Positions 42,317-51,967 of a stretch of DNA of 64,000 nucleotides are shown here, one piece after another. Within the stretch, counting starts at the first letter, position 1. Each line of letters begins with the position of its first letter. The translations under genes were made by a program, and so were the position numbers. The DNA lies in the NCBI RefSeq assembly GCF_032595355.1, contig NZ_JASMWN010000002.1:124001-188000 (forward strand), in the 5' to 3' direction. Source of the stretch: Sedimentitalea todarodis. Lineage in GTDB: Bacteria > Pseudomonadota > Alphaproteobacteria > Rhodobacterales > Rhodobacteraceae. A model generated the notes under the pieces. The model was not told the origin of the DNA. It did no database searches and saw only the letters and a program-made list of their open reading frames with translations.

Positions 42317-43290
42317 GCAATCTGGAGATGATCGAAGCGGCCGCAGAGCGGCTGCAGGGTCACGCGCGGTGGACGCCGCTGTTGTCTTCGCCGTTTCTGG
42401 ACGAGATCGCAGGTCGACGGGTTCTGGTGAAAGCGGAATGTCTGCAACATACCGGCAGCTTCAAGTTTCGCGGCGGCTGGTCTGCGGTATCGGCACTCTC
42501 CGCTGAGACGCGCGCGCGCGGTGTCATCGCATTTTCCAGCGGCAACCACGCGCAGGGCGTGGCATTGGCCGCCCGGCAACACCACGCACCTGCGGTGATC
42601 ATCATGCCGTCGGATGCGCCCCGGATGAAGATCGACAACACGCGTGCCCTGGGGGCCGAGGTTGTTCTTTATGATCGGGCGACCGAAGACCGTGATGCCA
42701 TCGGTGATCGTATCGGCATCGAGCGCGGCCTGACCCTGATCAAACCCTTTGACGAACCGCAGGTGATCGCAGGTCAGGGCACCACCGGACTTGAAATCGC
42801 GCGACAGGCGGCTGAGGAGGGCGTGACCCATTCGGACGTCCTCGTCTGTTGTGGTGGCGGTGGGCTGACATCAGGGATCGCGCTGGCGTTGGAAGGCCGG
42901 GCGCCAGGGTTGCGCGCGCGCCCTGTCGAGCCGCAAGGATTTGACGATGTCGTACGGTCGCTGGCCAGCGGTGGGATTGAACGCAACAACGGCATGTCGG
43001 GCTCTGTCTGTGACGCCATCCTGACACCGGAGCCCGGTCGGATCACCTTTCCGATCCTGAAGCGGCTTTGCGGGCCCGGCCTCGTCGTATCGGATGATGA
43101 GGCCGTGCGGGCCGTCGCGCTCGCCTTTGCGCGGCTCAAGATCGTGGTGGAACCCGGCGGTGCAGTCGCCCTGGCCGCAGCCTTGTTTCACGCTGACCAG
43201 ATCGAGGGCGACGCGGTCATCGTTGTCGTAACAGGCGGCAACGTCGATGCGGGCGTGTTTCGCGATGCCCTGGCGAGATTTGGCGGCTAG
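42313..43290 (+). CDS. Threonine/serine dehydratase (fold-type II PLP enzyme)
   Basis: The 325-residue protein matches serine/threonine dehydratases and hydroxyaspartate ammonia-lyases: the PLP lysine lies in TGSFKFRGG, the substrate loop in SSGNHAQGVA, and the cofactor phosphate loop in CCGGGGLTSG. It deaminates a hydroxy-amino acid to a 2-oxo acid and ammonia. No ACT regulatory domain is present, so it is the short catabolic type. It overlaps the preceding hydrolase gene. Confidence 0.9.
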   Translation: MSNLEMIEAAAERLQGHARWTPLLSSPFLDEIAGRRVLVKAECLQHTGSFKFRGGWSAVSALSAETRARGVIAFSSGNHAQGVALAARQHHAPAVIIMPSDAPRMKIDNTRALGAEVVLYDRATEDRDAIGDRIGIERGLTLIKPFDEPQVIAGQGTTGLEIARQAAEEGVTHSDVLVCCGGGGLTSGIALALEGRAPGLRARPVEPQGFDDVVRSLASGGIERNNGMSGSVCDAILTPEPGRITFPILKRLCGPGLVVSDDEAVRAVALAFARLKIVVEPGGAVALAAALFHADQIEGDAVIVVVTGGNVDAGVFRDALARFGG

Positions 43291-43326
43291 CTCAAGTTCA
43301 TGGATAGTCCTGGGAGTATCAGTTTC

Positions 43327-44115
43327 ATGCAGATTGCCGATCTGGACGATGTTCAGCTTCACTATCGTATCGACGGCGACCCCGATGGGGCACCCGTGGT
43401 ATTTTCGAATTCTCTGGGCACCGATCTGCGGCTTTGGGACCCGATCCTGCCACTGTTGCCCAAGGGCCTGAAACTCATTCGGTATGACAAACGGGGGCAT
43501 GGCCTGTCGTCCTGCCCGGATGCGTCCTATTCGATGGGCGCGTTGGTCCGAGATGCCGAACAGCTTCTCGATCTTCTGAAAATACGGGATTGCGCGTTTG
43601 TCGGCCTGTCGATCGGCGGCATGATTGCCCAGGGACTGGCGGTAAAGCGTCTTGATCTCGTACGGGCCATGGTGCTGTCCAACACCGCTGCCAAGATCGG
43701 CACCGTGGACATGTGGACCGACCGGATCAACGCGGTCAAGGCAGGTGGAATCGAGTCGCTCGCCGATTCGGTCATGGAACGGTGGTTCAGCAAGGCGTTT
43801 CGCGCCACACCGGAGCTTGCCCTCTGGCGGAACATGCTGGTCCGCCAGCCTGTCAACGGCTATGCCGGATGTTCGGCGGCCATTGCAGGCACCGATTTCT
43901 ATACACCGACCAGTGGGTTGCGCCTGCCGACACTCGGGATCGCAGGTGATCAGGATGGTGCGACGCCTCCTGATCTGGTCCGCGAAACAGTCGAATTGAT
44001 CCCCGGCTCGCAATTCCACCTGATGAGAGGTTCGGGGCATCTGCCCTGTGTCGAAAGCCCGCAAGAATACGCGCGGGTACTGTCGAAGTTTCTTGTCGAT
44101 ACTGGCCATGTCTGA
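43327..44115 (+). CDS. 3-oxoadipate enol-lactonase-like hydrolase
   Basis: The 262-residue alpha/beta hydrolase resembles PcaD: start DVQLHYRIDGDPDG, FSNSLGTDLRLWDPILPLL, GLSIGGMIAQGLA (Ser nucleophile) and GSGHLPCVE (His). It would hydrolyse beta-ketoadipate enol-lactone in aromatic degradation. No other pca gene is nearby, so the true substrate could be another enol lactone. ATG 43327 has GGGAG about ten bases upstream. The stop overlaps the next gene by eight bases. Confidence 0.82.
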   Translation: MQIADLDDVQLHYRIDGDPDGAPVVFSNSLGTDLRLWDPILPLLPKGLKLIRYDKRGHGLSSCPDASYSMGALVRDAEQLLDLLKIRDCAFVGLSIGGMIAQGLAVKRLDLVRAMVLSNTAAKIGTVDMWTDRINAVKAGGIESLADSVMERWFSKAFRATPELALWRNMLVRQPVNGYAGCSAAIAGTDFYTPTSGLRLPTLGIAGDQDGATPPDLVRETVELIPGSQFHLMRGSGHLPCVESPQEYARVLSKFLVDTGHV

Positions 44116-44833
44116 GCACGGGGCCGATTTTCTTCTGGTCCATGGCTCTTGCCATGGTGCGTGGTGCTGGCGCGACCTGATCCCGGAACTGGCAGCACTT
44201 GGCCATTCCGCCAAGGCCATCGACCTGCCCGGTCACGGTCAGGACACAACGCCCGCCAAGGGGCAAACGCTCGACGCGTGCCGCGATGCAGTTCTTGCCG
44301 CCAGCCAACCGGACACCGTCATTGTCGGACACTCATGGGGCGGCTACCCGATTGCTGCTGCTGCCGAGACTGATGCGGATGCCATGCGCGGTCTGGTCTT
44401 TCTCTGCGCCTATGTGCCGGTCTCCGGGCTGTCGATGGTCGATATGCGCAAGCGCGCGCCGCGACAGCCGATCCTGCCCGCAGTCGTGCGGGCACCAGAT
44501 GGCCTGACGATCACCATTGATCCCGAACAGGCCCCCGCACTGTTCTACAACGATTGCACGCCCGAAACCGTTGCCTTTGCGCTGGAGCATCTCGGTCCGC
44601 AGGCGATCGTGCCGCAGGCGACACCACTGACGGTCACCGATCGTTTCGAACGCGTTCCTAAAGCCTATATCCGCTGCACCGACGACCAGACGATCCCGCC
44701 GGAATACCAGGCCGAAATGACCCGTGATTGGCCGCGGAACCGCGTGCACGAACTGCCCACGTCGCATTCTCCGTTTTTCTCGGATCCCGCTGCGCTTGCC
44801 GCCCTGTTGGGCCGGATTTGCAAAGATTTGTGA
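44108..44833 (+). CDS. Alpha/beta hydrolase, hydroxynitrile-lyase/salicylate-esterase type
   Basis: The 241-residue enzyme has the small-hydrolase pattern of the plant hydroxynitrile-lyase and methylesterase group: FLLVHGSCHGAWCW, VIVGHSWGGYPI with the Ser elbow, and PTSHSPFFSDP with the catalytic His. It is the last gene of the dehalogenase-hydrolase operon. It may cleave a small ester. Substrate unknown. Confidence 0.83.
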   Translation: MSEHGADFLLVHGSCHGAWCWRDLIPELAALGHSAKAIDLPGHGQDTTPAKGQTLDACRDAVLAASQPDTVIVGHSWGGYPIAAAAETDADAMRGLVFLCAYVPVSGLSMVDMRKRAPRQPILPAVVRAPDGLTITIDPEQAPALFYNDCTPETVAFALEHLGPQAIVPQATPLTVTDRFERVPKAYIRCTDDQTIPPEYQAEMTRDWPRNRVHELPTSHSPFFSDPAALAALLGRICKDL

Positions 44834-44978
44834 ATGTCCAGATCGTTGCCTGTCGCCGGTCAGAGCTGATGACCGTTGCGATCACACCTCTGACGCGCGG
44901 CATTGATTGCCTTCGCGACGTGACATTTGCCCACGCAGGACTTAGGCCGGTTTGAACCGCTACTCAGGAACCTAGCCG

Positions 44979-46184
44979 TTGCGCCTGCCCATCTTGTTCA
45001 TCGTCATTACTGTCATGCTCGATGCCATTGGCATCGGGCTGATCATGCCGGTGATGCCCGCCCTCATTCTTGAGGTGCAGGGCGGCTCACTCGCCTCTGC
45101 CGCGCTGTGGGGCGGCGTGCTCTCGACGGTTTTTGCCGTGATGCAGTTCCTGTTCAGCCCGTTATTGGGCAACCTGTCAGATCGCTATGGCCGCAGGCCG
45201 GTGCTGCTGTTATCGCTGGTCGTCATGGTGCTCGACTACATCCTGATGGCCGTGGCCAGCACCATGTGGCTGTTGGTTATCGGCCGGATCATCGGGGGCA
45301 TCACCGCAGCCACCCACGGCACCGCAAGCGCCTATATGGCCGACATTTCCAAACCGGGGGAAAAGGCCGCGAATTTTGGCCTGATCGGGGCCGGGTTCGG
45401 GGTCGGCTTTGTCCTTGGCCCGCTTGCCGGTGGCCTGCTTGGCGAATACGGCACCCGCGCGCCCTTCTATGCCGCCGCCGTTCTCGCCGCTCTGAATGCG
45501 GTATTTGGCTGGCTGATCCTGCGCGAGAGCCTGGCCGAAGCGAACCGCCGTCCGTTCCGGTGGAGCCGTGCCAACCCGCTTGGCGCCTTTGTCAGCGTTT
45601 CGCGCCTTCCCGGCATCGGTCGGTTGCTGGTCGTCTATTTTCTCTATTCGGTGGCCTTTTACGTCTATCCCGCCGTCTGGTCGTTTTTCACACAGGCCCG
45701 GTTTGGCTGGACCCCGCAGACAATCGGAATTTCGCTGGCGCTGTTCGGGATCACGATGGCCATCGTCCAGGGCTGGCTGATCCGTCATGTCCTGCGATGG
45801 CTCGGAGAATGGCGCACGGTCATCTACGGGCTGGTCTTTGATATGTTTGCCTTCGGCCTGATTGCGGCCGTCACGCACAGCACCTTTGCGCTCATCCTGA
45901 CCCCGATCGCGGCGCTTGGCGCGGTGATTACCCCCGCGCTTCAGGGTATCATGTCCCAGGCGGTGCCGGATGATGCACAGGGTGAGTTGCAGGGCGTGCT
46001 GACCAGCGTTGCGGCACTGTCGATGATCGTATCGCCCCTGATGATGACCTCGGTCTTTGCCGCGTTCACCCGCGAAGGGGCGGCAGTTCACTTTGCCGGG
46101 GCACCTTTCCTCGTTTCGCTCGTCCTGATGGTCCTTGCGCTGGTGATCTTTCTGCGCAGCCGGGAGGCCTCGGAGGCGTCGTAA
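44979..46184 (+). CDS. TetA-like MFS drug/multidrug exporter
   Basis: The 401-residue protein has 12 hydrophobic segments and MFS motif A (GNLSDRYGRRPVLL), and starts like tetracycline/H+ antiporters (FIVITVMLDAIGIGLIMPVMP). Proton-coupled export of a drug-like compound is expected. The TTG start at 44979 follows AGGAA by about nine bases. It is alone between the hydrolase operon and the dehydrogenase gene. Tetracycline specificity is not shown. Confidence 0.88.
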   Translation: MRLPILFIVITVMLDAIGIGLIMPVMPALILEVQGGSLASAALWGGVLSTVFAVMQFLFSPLLGNLSDRYGRRPVLLLSLVVMVLDYILMAVASTMWLLVIGRIIGGITAATHGTASAYMADISKPGEKAANFGLIGAGFGVGFVLGPLAGGLLGEYGTRAPFYAAAVLAALNAVFGWLILRESLAEANRRPFRWSRANPLGAFVSVSRLPGIGRLLVVYFLYSVAFYVYPAVWSFFTQARFGWTPQTIGISLALFGITMAIVQGWLIRHVLRWLGEWRTVIYGLVFDMFAFGLIAAVTHSTFALILTPIAALGAVITPALQGIMSQAVPDDAQGELQGVLTSVAALSMIVSPLMMTSVFAAFTREGAAVHFAGAPFLVSLVLMVLALVIFLRSREASEAS

Positions 46185-46250
46185 GGGATTCCTGCTTGCG
46201 ATGCTGATTTGCCCGGTCCACGGTAAATTCAGCAAACGGAGAGACAGTTC

Positions 46251-47336
46251 ATGCAGACAATCAAGGCCGCAGTGTGCCGTGAATTCGGCGCGCCCCTCGT
46301 CATCGAAGATATTCGGCTCGCCGATCCGGGTGTTGCAGAGGTCGAGGTCACGCTTGATGCCGTCGCGATCTGCCATTCCGACATATCCTATGCCGAAGGC
46401 GCGTGGGGCGGGCATCTGCCTGCGGTCTATGGGCACGAGGCGGCTGGCGTCATCACAGCGCTCGGCGACGACGTGTCAGAGTTCCAGACCGGCGATACCG
46501 TGGTTGTCACGCTGATCCGCGCCTGTGGCACCTGTCCGAACTGCGCAGGAGGCCGGCCAACGATCTGCGAGAACCCGACTGATGGGGTGAAAGGGCCGAT
46601 CAGGACTGCCGATGGCGCACCCTTGTTGCAGGCCATGGCCTGTGGCGCCTTCGCTGAAAAGGTCGTGGTGCACCGCAGCCAGATGGTAAAAATTCCCGCT
46701 GACATGTCGCGCGAAGCCGCCTGTCTGCTGTCCTGCGGGGTGATCACCGGCGTGGGCGCCGCAGTCAACGCGGCGAACCTGCGGGCCGGACAGGATGTTG
46801 TCGTGATCGGGGCCGGCGGTGTCGGGCTCAACGCGATCCAGGGCGCGCGGATTGCCGGGGCACGACGTATCGTGGCCGTGGACATGACCGAGGAAAAGCT
46901 CGAAATCGCCAGGGAATTCGGTGCGACCCATGGCGTACTGGCGAGTGACCCGACACCCTGGCGCAAGGCCCACAAGGCCTTTGGCGGACGCGGTGCGGAT
47001 GCGGTGATGGTGACGGTCGGTGCTGCGCGCGCCTATGACGACGCTCCGAGATACCTGGGCTGGGGCGGCAAGGCGATCATGATCGGCATGCCCCATGCCG
47101 ACGCGCAGTCCGGGTACAGCCCGATGGGCATGTCCTATCAGGGGCAGGGTCTGATCGGATCCAAGATGGGGGATACGGTCATTCAGCGCGATATTCCGTG
47201 GATGGTGGATCTCTACCAGCAAGGACGCTTGAAGCTGGACGAACTAATCTCGGGCCGTTGGACACTCGATCAGATCAACGAGGCGATTGCCGATACCAAG
47301 ACCGGCAGCGCCAAGCGCAACGTGATCCTGTTCTGA
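46251..47336 (+). CDS. Zinc-dependent alcohol dehydrogenase (MDR)
   Basis: The 361-residue medium-chain dehydrogenase has the catalytic zinc Cys in AICHSDISY, His in YGHEAAGV, structural zinc cysteines in CGTCPNCAGGRPTIC, and Rossmann VIGAGGVGLNAIQ. It resembles class III-like or aryl/short-chain alcohol dehydrogenases. GGAGAG precedes ATG 46251. An enolase-superfamily gene follows 56 bases later on the same strand. Confidence 0.88.
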   Translation: MQTIKAAVCREFGAPLVIEDIRLADPGVAEVEVTLDAVAICHSDISYAEGAWGGHLPAVYGHEAAGVITALGDDVSEFQTGDTVVVTLIRACGTCPNCAGGRPTICENPTDGVKGPIRTADGAPLLQAMACGAFAEKVVVHRSQMVKIPADMSREAACLLSCGVITGVGAAVNAANLRAGQDVVVIGAGGVGLNAIQGARIAGARRIVAVDMTEEKLEIAREFGATHGVLASDPTPWRKAHKAFGGRGADAVMVTVGAARAYDDAPRYLGWGGKAIMIGMPHADAQSGYSPMGMSYQGQGLIGSKMGDTVIQRDIPWMVDLYQQGRLKLDELISGRWTLDQINEAIADTKTGSAKRNVILF

Positions 47337-47392
47337 GCCGGTCTCGCACCTCGCGGAAACGAACGGATGACGCCAAATGTACGGAGCCGCAC

Positions 47393-48625
47393 ATGAAACT
47401 GCGTGACCTTGATATCATCGTGACCGCGCCGCCCGCGCCGGGCTGGGGCGGGCGGTACTGGATATTGGTGAAGGTGACCACCGACACCGGGATCAGCGGA
47501 TGGGGCGAATGCTATGCCTCGTCTGTCAGTCCCACCGCGATGCGCGCAGTGATCACTGACGTTTTCGACCGGCACATGCGCGACGAAAATCCCGAGAACA
47601 TCGAACTGATGTTCCGCCGCGCCTATTCATCCGGCTTTACACAACGACCGGACCTGACGGTGATGGGCGCGTTTTCCGGTCTTGAAATCGCCTGCTGGGA
47701 CATTCTGGGCAAGGATCGCGATCGTCCGGTTCATGCCCTGATCGGGGGGCGGATGAATGACCGCATCCGCGCCTATACCTATCTCTACCCCCTGCCACAG
47801 CATGACCTGAACGACTTCTGGACCTCGCCGGATCAGGCCGCCGAAGCCGCGGCTGCAATGGTGCGGCAGGGATATACTGCGGTCAAATTCGACCCCGCCG
47901 GCCCCTATACTCTGCGTGGCGGCCACATGCCCGCGATGAGTGACATTTCCCAATCGGTCGCCTTCTGCCGTGCCATCCGTGAGGCTGTCGGCGACAAGGC
48001 CGACCTGCTCTTCGGCACCCATGGGCAGTTCACCACCGCAGGCGCAATCCGGCTGGGACAGGCGCTGGAGCCCTACGCGCCGCTCTGGTTCGAAGAACCG
48101 GTTCCGCCTGACAACGTGACGGAAATGGCCCGCGTCGCCGCCGCCGTTCGTATTCCGGTTGCCACTGGTGAACGTCTGACCACCAAGGCAGAGTTCGGTG
48201 CCGTGCTGCAATCAGGGGCCGCGTCGATTCTGCAACCGGCTCTTGGGCGTGCGGGCGGAATTTGGGAGATGAAAAAGGTTGCGGCGATGGCAGAATGTTA
48301 CAATGCCCAGATGGCGCCACACCTCTATGCCGGTCCCATCGAATGGGCCGCGAACATCCAGCTTGCGGCGTCGATCCCGAATCTCCTGATGGCCGAAACC
48401 ATTGAAACACCGTTTCATACCGCCCTGATCAAAGGGACGATCGCGGTTCAGGATGGCTTTGTCACGCCACCGACGGCACCGGGTCTGGGGATAGATGTCG
48501 ACGAGGACCTGGCCCGCGCGCATCCCTACACGGGCGACGGCCTGCATCTGCAGATGCAGGAAGACCCCTGTGACTATGTCCATGGCAATGCATTTCAAGG
48601 CGGTGCACCGGCGGCAGAAGGATGA
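47393..48625 (+). CDS. Mandelate racemase/muconate lactonizing enzyme family protein
   Basis: The 410-residue enolase-superfamily enzyme has an N-terminal capping domain (LVKVTTDTGISGWGECY) and a barrel with AVKFDPAGPYT, LWFEEPVPPDNV, ATGERLTTK and QMAPHLYAGPI. The pattern is closest to sugar-acid (galactonate-type) dehydratases. It follows the alcohol dehydrogenase gene and could dehydrate a sugar acid made by that enzyme. Reaction not determined from sequence. Confidence 0.88.
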   Translation: MKLRDLDIIVTAPPAPGWGGRYWILVKVTTDTGISGWGECYASSVSPTAMRAVITDVFDRHMRDENPENIELMFRRAYSSGFTQRPDLTVMGAFSGLEIACWDILGKDRDRPVHALIGGRMNDRIRAYTYLYPLPQHDLNDFWTSPDQAAEAAAAMVRQGYTAVKFDPAGPYTLRGGHMPAMSDISQSVAFCRAIREAVGDKADLLFGTHGQFTTAGAIRLGQALEPYAPLWFEEPVPPDNVTEMARVAAAVRIPVATGERLTTKAEFGAVLQSGAASILQPALGRAGGIWEMKKVAAMAECYNAQMAPHLYAGPIEWAANIQLAASIPNLLMAETIETPFHTALIKGTIAVQDGFVTPPTAPGLGIDVDEDLARAHPYTGDGLHLQMQEDPCDYVHGNAFQGGAPAAEG

Positions 48626-48704
48626 CTCCGGACCGCAATATGCCGGATGCTGGCGCGGCTGCGCGACGGCAGGACGATCTGTTGTTCGTTGTCGAATGAT
48701 GACA

Positions 48705-48771
48705 CCAAACAGGTGATCGGCCTGCTCTGTGCCTTGTTTCGCGACGAGGTTTGATTTACCAGATCACCTGT
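48705..48771. repeat. 12-bp inverted repeat around the ABC-like gene terminus
   Basis: AAACAGGTGATC (48705-48716) is an exact reverse complement of GATCACCTGTTT (48760-48771), with 43 bases between. The right arm overlaps the last codons and stop of the gene on the minus strand. It may form a long-loop transcript end structure. Otherwise this 138-base gap holds only short unsupported frames. Confidence 0.5.
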
Positions 48772-51700
48772 TTACATAGCCGGCGACAACCTGCAGCAGT
48801 TTGAAAGCCGTCGCCGCATCATTTTCGACAACCGCGAGGAACTCCTCGGCACCGACCCGCAGACATTTGAGGTCTGATGTCGCGACCATGCTCAACGCGC
48901 GTGGTTCGCTGCGGATCAGGCCAAGCTCTCCGACCAGCGCACCCGGACCGACGGTTGCAATCAACTCGTCCTCTTCATTCGCGTGCGGCTGAAAGAGATC
49001 CGCGGTCCCTTCGATCAGCATATAGGCCCCGTCTTTTGGCGGATCGCCCTTGTTGAAGACGATCTCTCCCTTGGTCGCTGTGAACCATCGCGCGCCAAAG
49101 GCCAGAAGCCTCAGCTGCTTGCGGTTAAGCCCCGAAAACATGTCTGTTTCTTCCAGCGCCCGCAGCTTGCGGGCAAGATCGGCCCCACCGACACTGTCGC
49201 CCTCGCCCTCGCGCTCCATATCGTCGCTCACCATGCGGCCCTGCCTAAGCTCGAAATGATGGTCAAAGACATCCTCTCGCTCGAAACTGTCACTCAGGTA
49301 AATCAGGGTGGACTCCGGCAAGAGATCACGCAGCTTCCTGTGCACGCCGACCTGTATCGCAATGTCGTAACTGGCGAGCGCCTTGTTCAGGATCAGGATG
49401 TCAGGCCGCTTGATCGCGGCGCGGCTGAACGCCAAAGGTTCCGCAAACAGCGCGGGCAGGTTCGTGCCGCCCAGACCGATTTGCAGATCGTAGATCAACT
49501 CGACCACCAACTGTTCCGCGCCGTTTTCGGCCAGAACCTTGGTGATCAGATCGTGCACTTCGTCCGCCTTGCCGCCCGCCGTCTCTGAAATCTTGCCGAA
49601 CAGCGCGTTCTCGATCACCGTCCGGCCGGGCACGAACTGATCCTTGTCCAAAGGCGCGAAAAGATCATCGAGTGCCTTTTGCATATCCTGCGAGTGACTT
49701 TGGCGAAGTTCCAGGATCCGCGCCTTTATCTCTTCCGGAAAGGCCGGGCCAAGCTGTTCCGCCGTGATCTGGAACGGTACGGTCAACAGGATCGAGAGTT
49801 CCTCCGCCGTCAGCTTGTCGGTCCCCCCTTTGCGCGTCCGCTCGACCAGTTCCACAGCCGTTTCATACGTCTGGGCATTCAGCCCAAGTTTCCGAAACAG
49901 GGGATGGTCGGTGCCATCAAGCCCAAATGTCCGGCGTAGCAGGTCGATGACATCCCGGCTGAGTGTCAGCAAATCCCGGTCAAGCCGCAATGCCTTGAGC
50001 TGCGCCATGAAGTCGGTCTTCTTTGCCAGCAATTCCTGCGTGATCTGAACCCGCGGCGTCGCATACAGCAGGTTCTCTCCCACCGGCAAGCCGGGGTTGT
50101 AGAGTGTCGGATCAAACAGGAACACGTACTTGGCCAGCCCCGCCTCACGCACTGCCGCCTGCACCTTTGGCCGCAGCTCAATCAGGCGCGCGGTCAACTC
50201 CGGGTGATTGCTGGCCTCAAATCGCTGCTCGACACCGCGCCGAAACAGGTCTGATTCCGACCCGATTCCACCGATGAGCTTCAACCACCAGTCGCGCAGC
50301 CCCTGCACGTCTTCCAGTTCTGCGATCGACGGGGTCATCCAATCCACGCCGAACGGATCGGGGCTGTTGCCTGCCCGGACCGCTTCGCTCAGCTGCGCCT
50401 CGTCCGTGGCCGGCCCGCGTGGTTCCGCCATGACCGGCATCATGACGTTTTCCCCGAAGGTGCCCTGGAACAGAACCGGTCGTGAACTCGCATAGCCAAT
50501 CCGCGTCGCGATCACGGTCTGATGCAAAGTCGCAAGATCCTGATCTCCGATGGTGATCTTTCCGGATGACGGAATGAACTCGCGAACAATCAACTCGGCC
50601 ATGACCCTGCGATCTTCGGCACTTGGCGCAGTGATCCCCACCACCGATCCGGCAGGAAAACTAGCGGAGATGTCTTCCAGGACGGTGTTGCCGTCCGCAT
50701 CATGGACCGTCACATGATCCAGCTCGACATCTCCCGTCAGATGCGGGATCTTCTCGGGGGGATCAACGAACAGCGTTTCGCTCACCATGCCGTCCGGCGC
50801 GAACCGCTCGAGGATCACGTCCCACCGCACCGCCATATCCTGTGTCTGATTGTAGTAGGCCAGCAGCTCTTTCCAAGGGCTCGACAGATCCTTGTAGGCC
50901 GCCAACGCCGCGACCAGGGCACCCAGCGACACCGATCCCTGCAAAACCAGATAACCGCCCACCGAAAAAAAGAAGAACGGTGTAAGCTGGGTGATGAAGT
51001 TGTTGAGAAACTTCATGAAGAATTTTTTCTGGTAGATCAGGAAGCGGATGTCGAACAGCCGCCCCAGTTGCCCGGTGATCCCGGCCATCCGATAACGCCA
51101 GCCTCCGTTGCTGCGCAGGGTAGATGCCCCGGCGGCACTCTCACCGATCATGCTCGCAAGAACCCGCACCTCCTTGATCCGGGACTTGTTCAGCAGGTTG
51201 ATTTCACGCTGCAGTTTCGGAATGAGCCAGGCCTGCAACGGGATCAGCGCCACCGCCGCGAGACCGAACCAGAAGCTCTGCAGAAAGAGAAAGCCAAGAA
51301 TCGTCAACATCTGTCCGGCCTGCAGGACGGGCTGGCTGATTGCATCGCCCATCAGTCCGCCCATCGGCTCGGACTCGGCGGTCACCATCGACACCAGCTC
51401 TCCCTGGCTGACGCGTTCGAAATAGGGCTGTGGAAACCGCAGGATGCGCGAGATCAGCTGAAAGCGGAACCGGCGCAGCATCCGTTCCGACAATATGCCC
51501 TTCATCGTGTTGATACGCATCTTCAACAGGCCATGGCAGAGGACCGCCAGCAAGAATGCGCCGCACAGCAGCCATAGGAACGTGACCTGCGGGATCTGCA
51601 TGCCGAACACGTCGATGACAGAGCCCTGCGCACCAATGGCATCGTTGATGATCCGCTTGGGCAACTCCAGCGTCAGATAGAGCAGGGGAAACAACAGGCT

Positions 51701-51844
51701 GGTCACCATCAGCAATATCAGCTGATCGCGTTTCGAATACTTCCAGATGAAACCAAATATTGTAGGTTCTATAAGTGCATTCCAAATGTGTTTCCGTACA
51801 CGCGACCGATACGAACGCCCGCGCCAACCCAATGTAGTCGTCAA
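48764..51844 (-). CDS. Degenerate ABC-exporter-like protein with C-terminal cyclic-nucleotide-binding domain
   Basis: The 1026-residue protein has an exporter-type transmembrane domain (about residues 40-320, six segments) and an ABC nucleotide-binding domain (375-870) interrupted by a roughly 270-residue helical insert. ATPase motifs are lost: the Walker A position reads TAPSAEDRRV (Lys replaced by Arg, glycines gone), Walker B reads DILILNKALAS (no Asp-Glu), and the signature LSGGQ is replaced near GLGGTNLPALF. Residues 895-1026 are a CNB domain with VGELGLIRSEPRA. It is probably not an active transporter but a membrane receptor or scaffold responding to cAMP/cGMP. The intact frame argues against a pseudogene. 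Confidence 0.85.
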   Translation of the reverse strand: MTTTLGWRGRSYRSRVRKHIWNALIEPTIFGFIWKYSKRDQLILLMVTSLLFPLLYLTLELPKRIINDAIGAQGSVIDVFGMQIPQVTFLWLLCGAFLLAVLCHGLLKMRINTMKGILSERMLRRFRFQLISRILRFPQPYFERVSQGELVSMVTAESEPMGGLMGDAISQPVLQAGQMLTILGFLFLQSFWFGLAAVALIPLQAWLIPKLQREINLLNKSRIKEVRVLASMIGESAAGASTLRSNGGWRYRMAGITGQLGRLFDIRFLIYQKKFFMKFLNNFITQLTPFFFFSVGGYLVLQGSVSLGALVAALAAYKDLSSPWKELLAYYNQTQDMAVRWDVILERFAPDGMVSETLFVDPPEKIPHLTGDVELDHVTVHDADGNTVLEDISASFPAGSVVGITAPSAEDRRVMAELIVREFIPSSGKITIGDQDLATLHQTVIATRIGYASSRPVLFQGTFGENVMMPVMAEPRGPATDEAQLSEAVRAGNSPDPFGVDWMTPSIAELEDVQGLRDWWLKLIGGIGSESDLFRRGVEQRFEASNHPELTARLIELRPKVQAAVREAGLAKYVFLFDPTLYNPGLPVGENLLYATPRVQITQELLAKKTDFMAQLKALRLDRDLLTLSRDVIDLLRRTFGLDGTDHPLFRKLGLNAQTYETAVELVERTRKGGTDKLTAEELSILLTVPFQITAEQLGPAFPEEIKARILELRQSHSQDMQKALDDLFAPLDKDQFVPGRTVIENALFGKISETAGGKADEVHDLITKVLAENGAEQLVVELIYDLQIGLGGTNLPALFAEPLAFSRAAIKRPDILILNKALASYDIAIQVGVHRKLRDLLPESTLIYLSDSFEREDVFDHHFELRQGRMVSDDMEREGEGDSVGGADLARKLRALEETDMFSGLNRKQLRLLAFGARWFTATKGEIVFNKGDPPKDGAYMLIEGTADLFQPHANEEDELIATVGPGALVGELGLIRSEPRALSMVATSDLKCLRVGAEEFLAVVENDAATAFKLLQVVAGYVNR

Positions 51845-51967
51845 AGCCTAGCAACCACACCCCCCGCGGCGCAAATCATTTAGCCATTGTGTTTCAATCG
51901 CTGCATGATTGCAGCGGCTCCGCGAAAGTCCTAAGCTAACGTTGGAGCGCACGGACAGGAGGCTGAT

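Noticed and set aside
48764..51844. ABC-like gene as the type I exporter for the RTX hemophores
   Set aside because: Its Walker A, Walker B and signature motifs are destroyed and no membrane-fusion protein gene is adjacent; it cannot be assumed to drive secretion.
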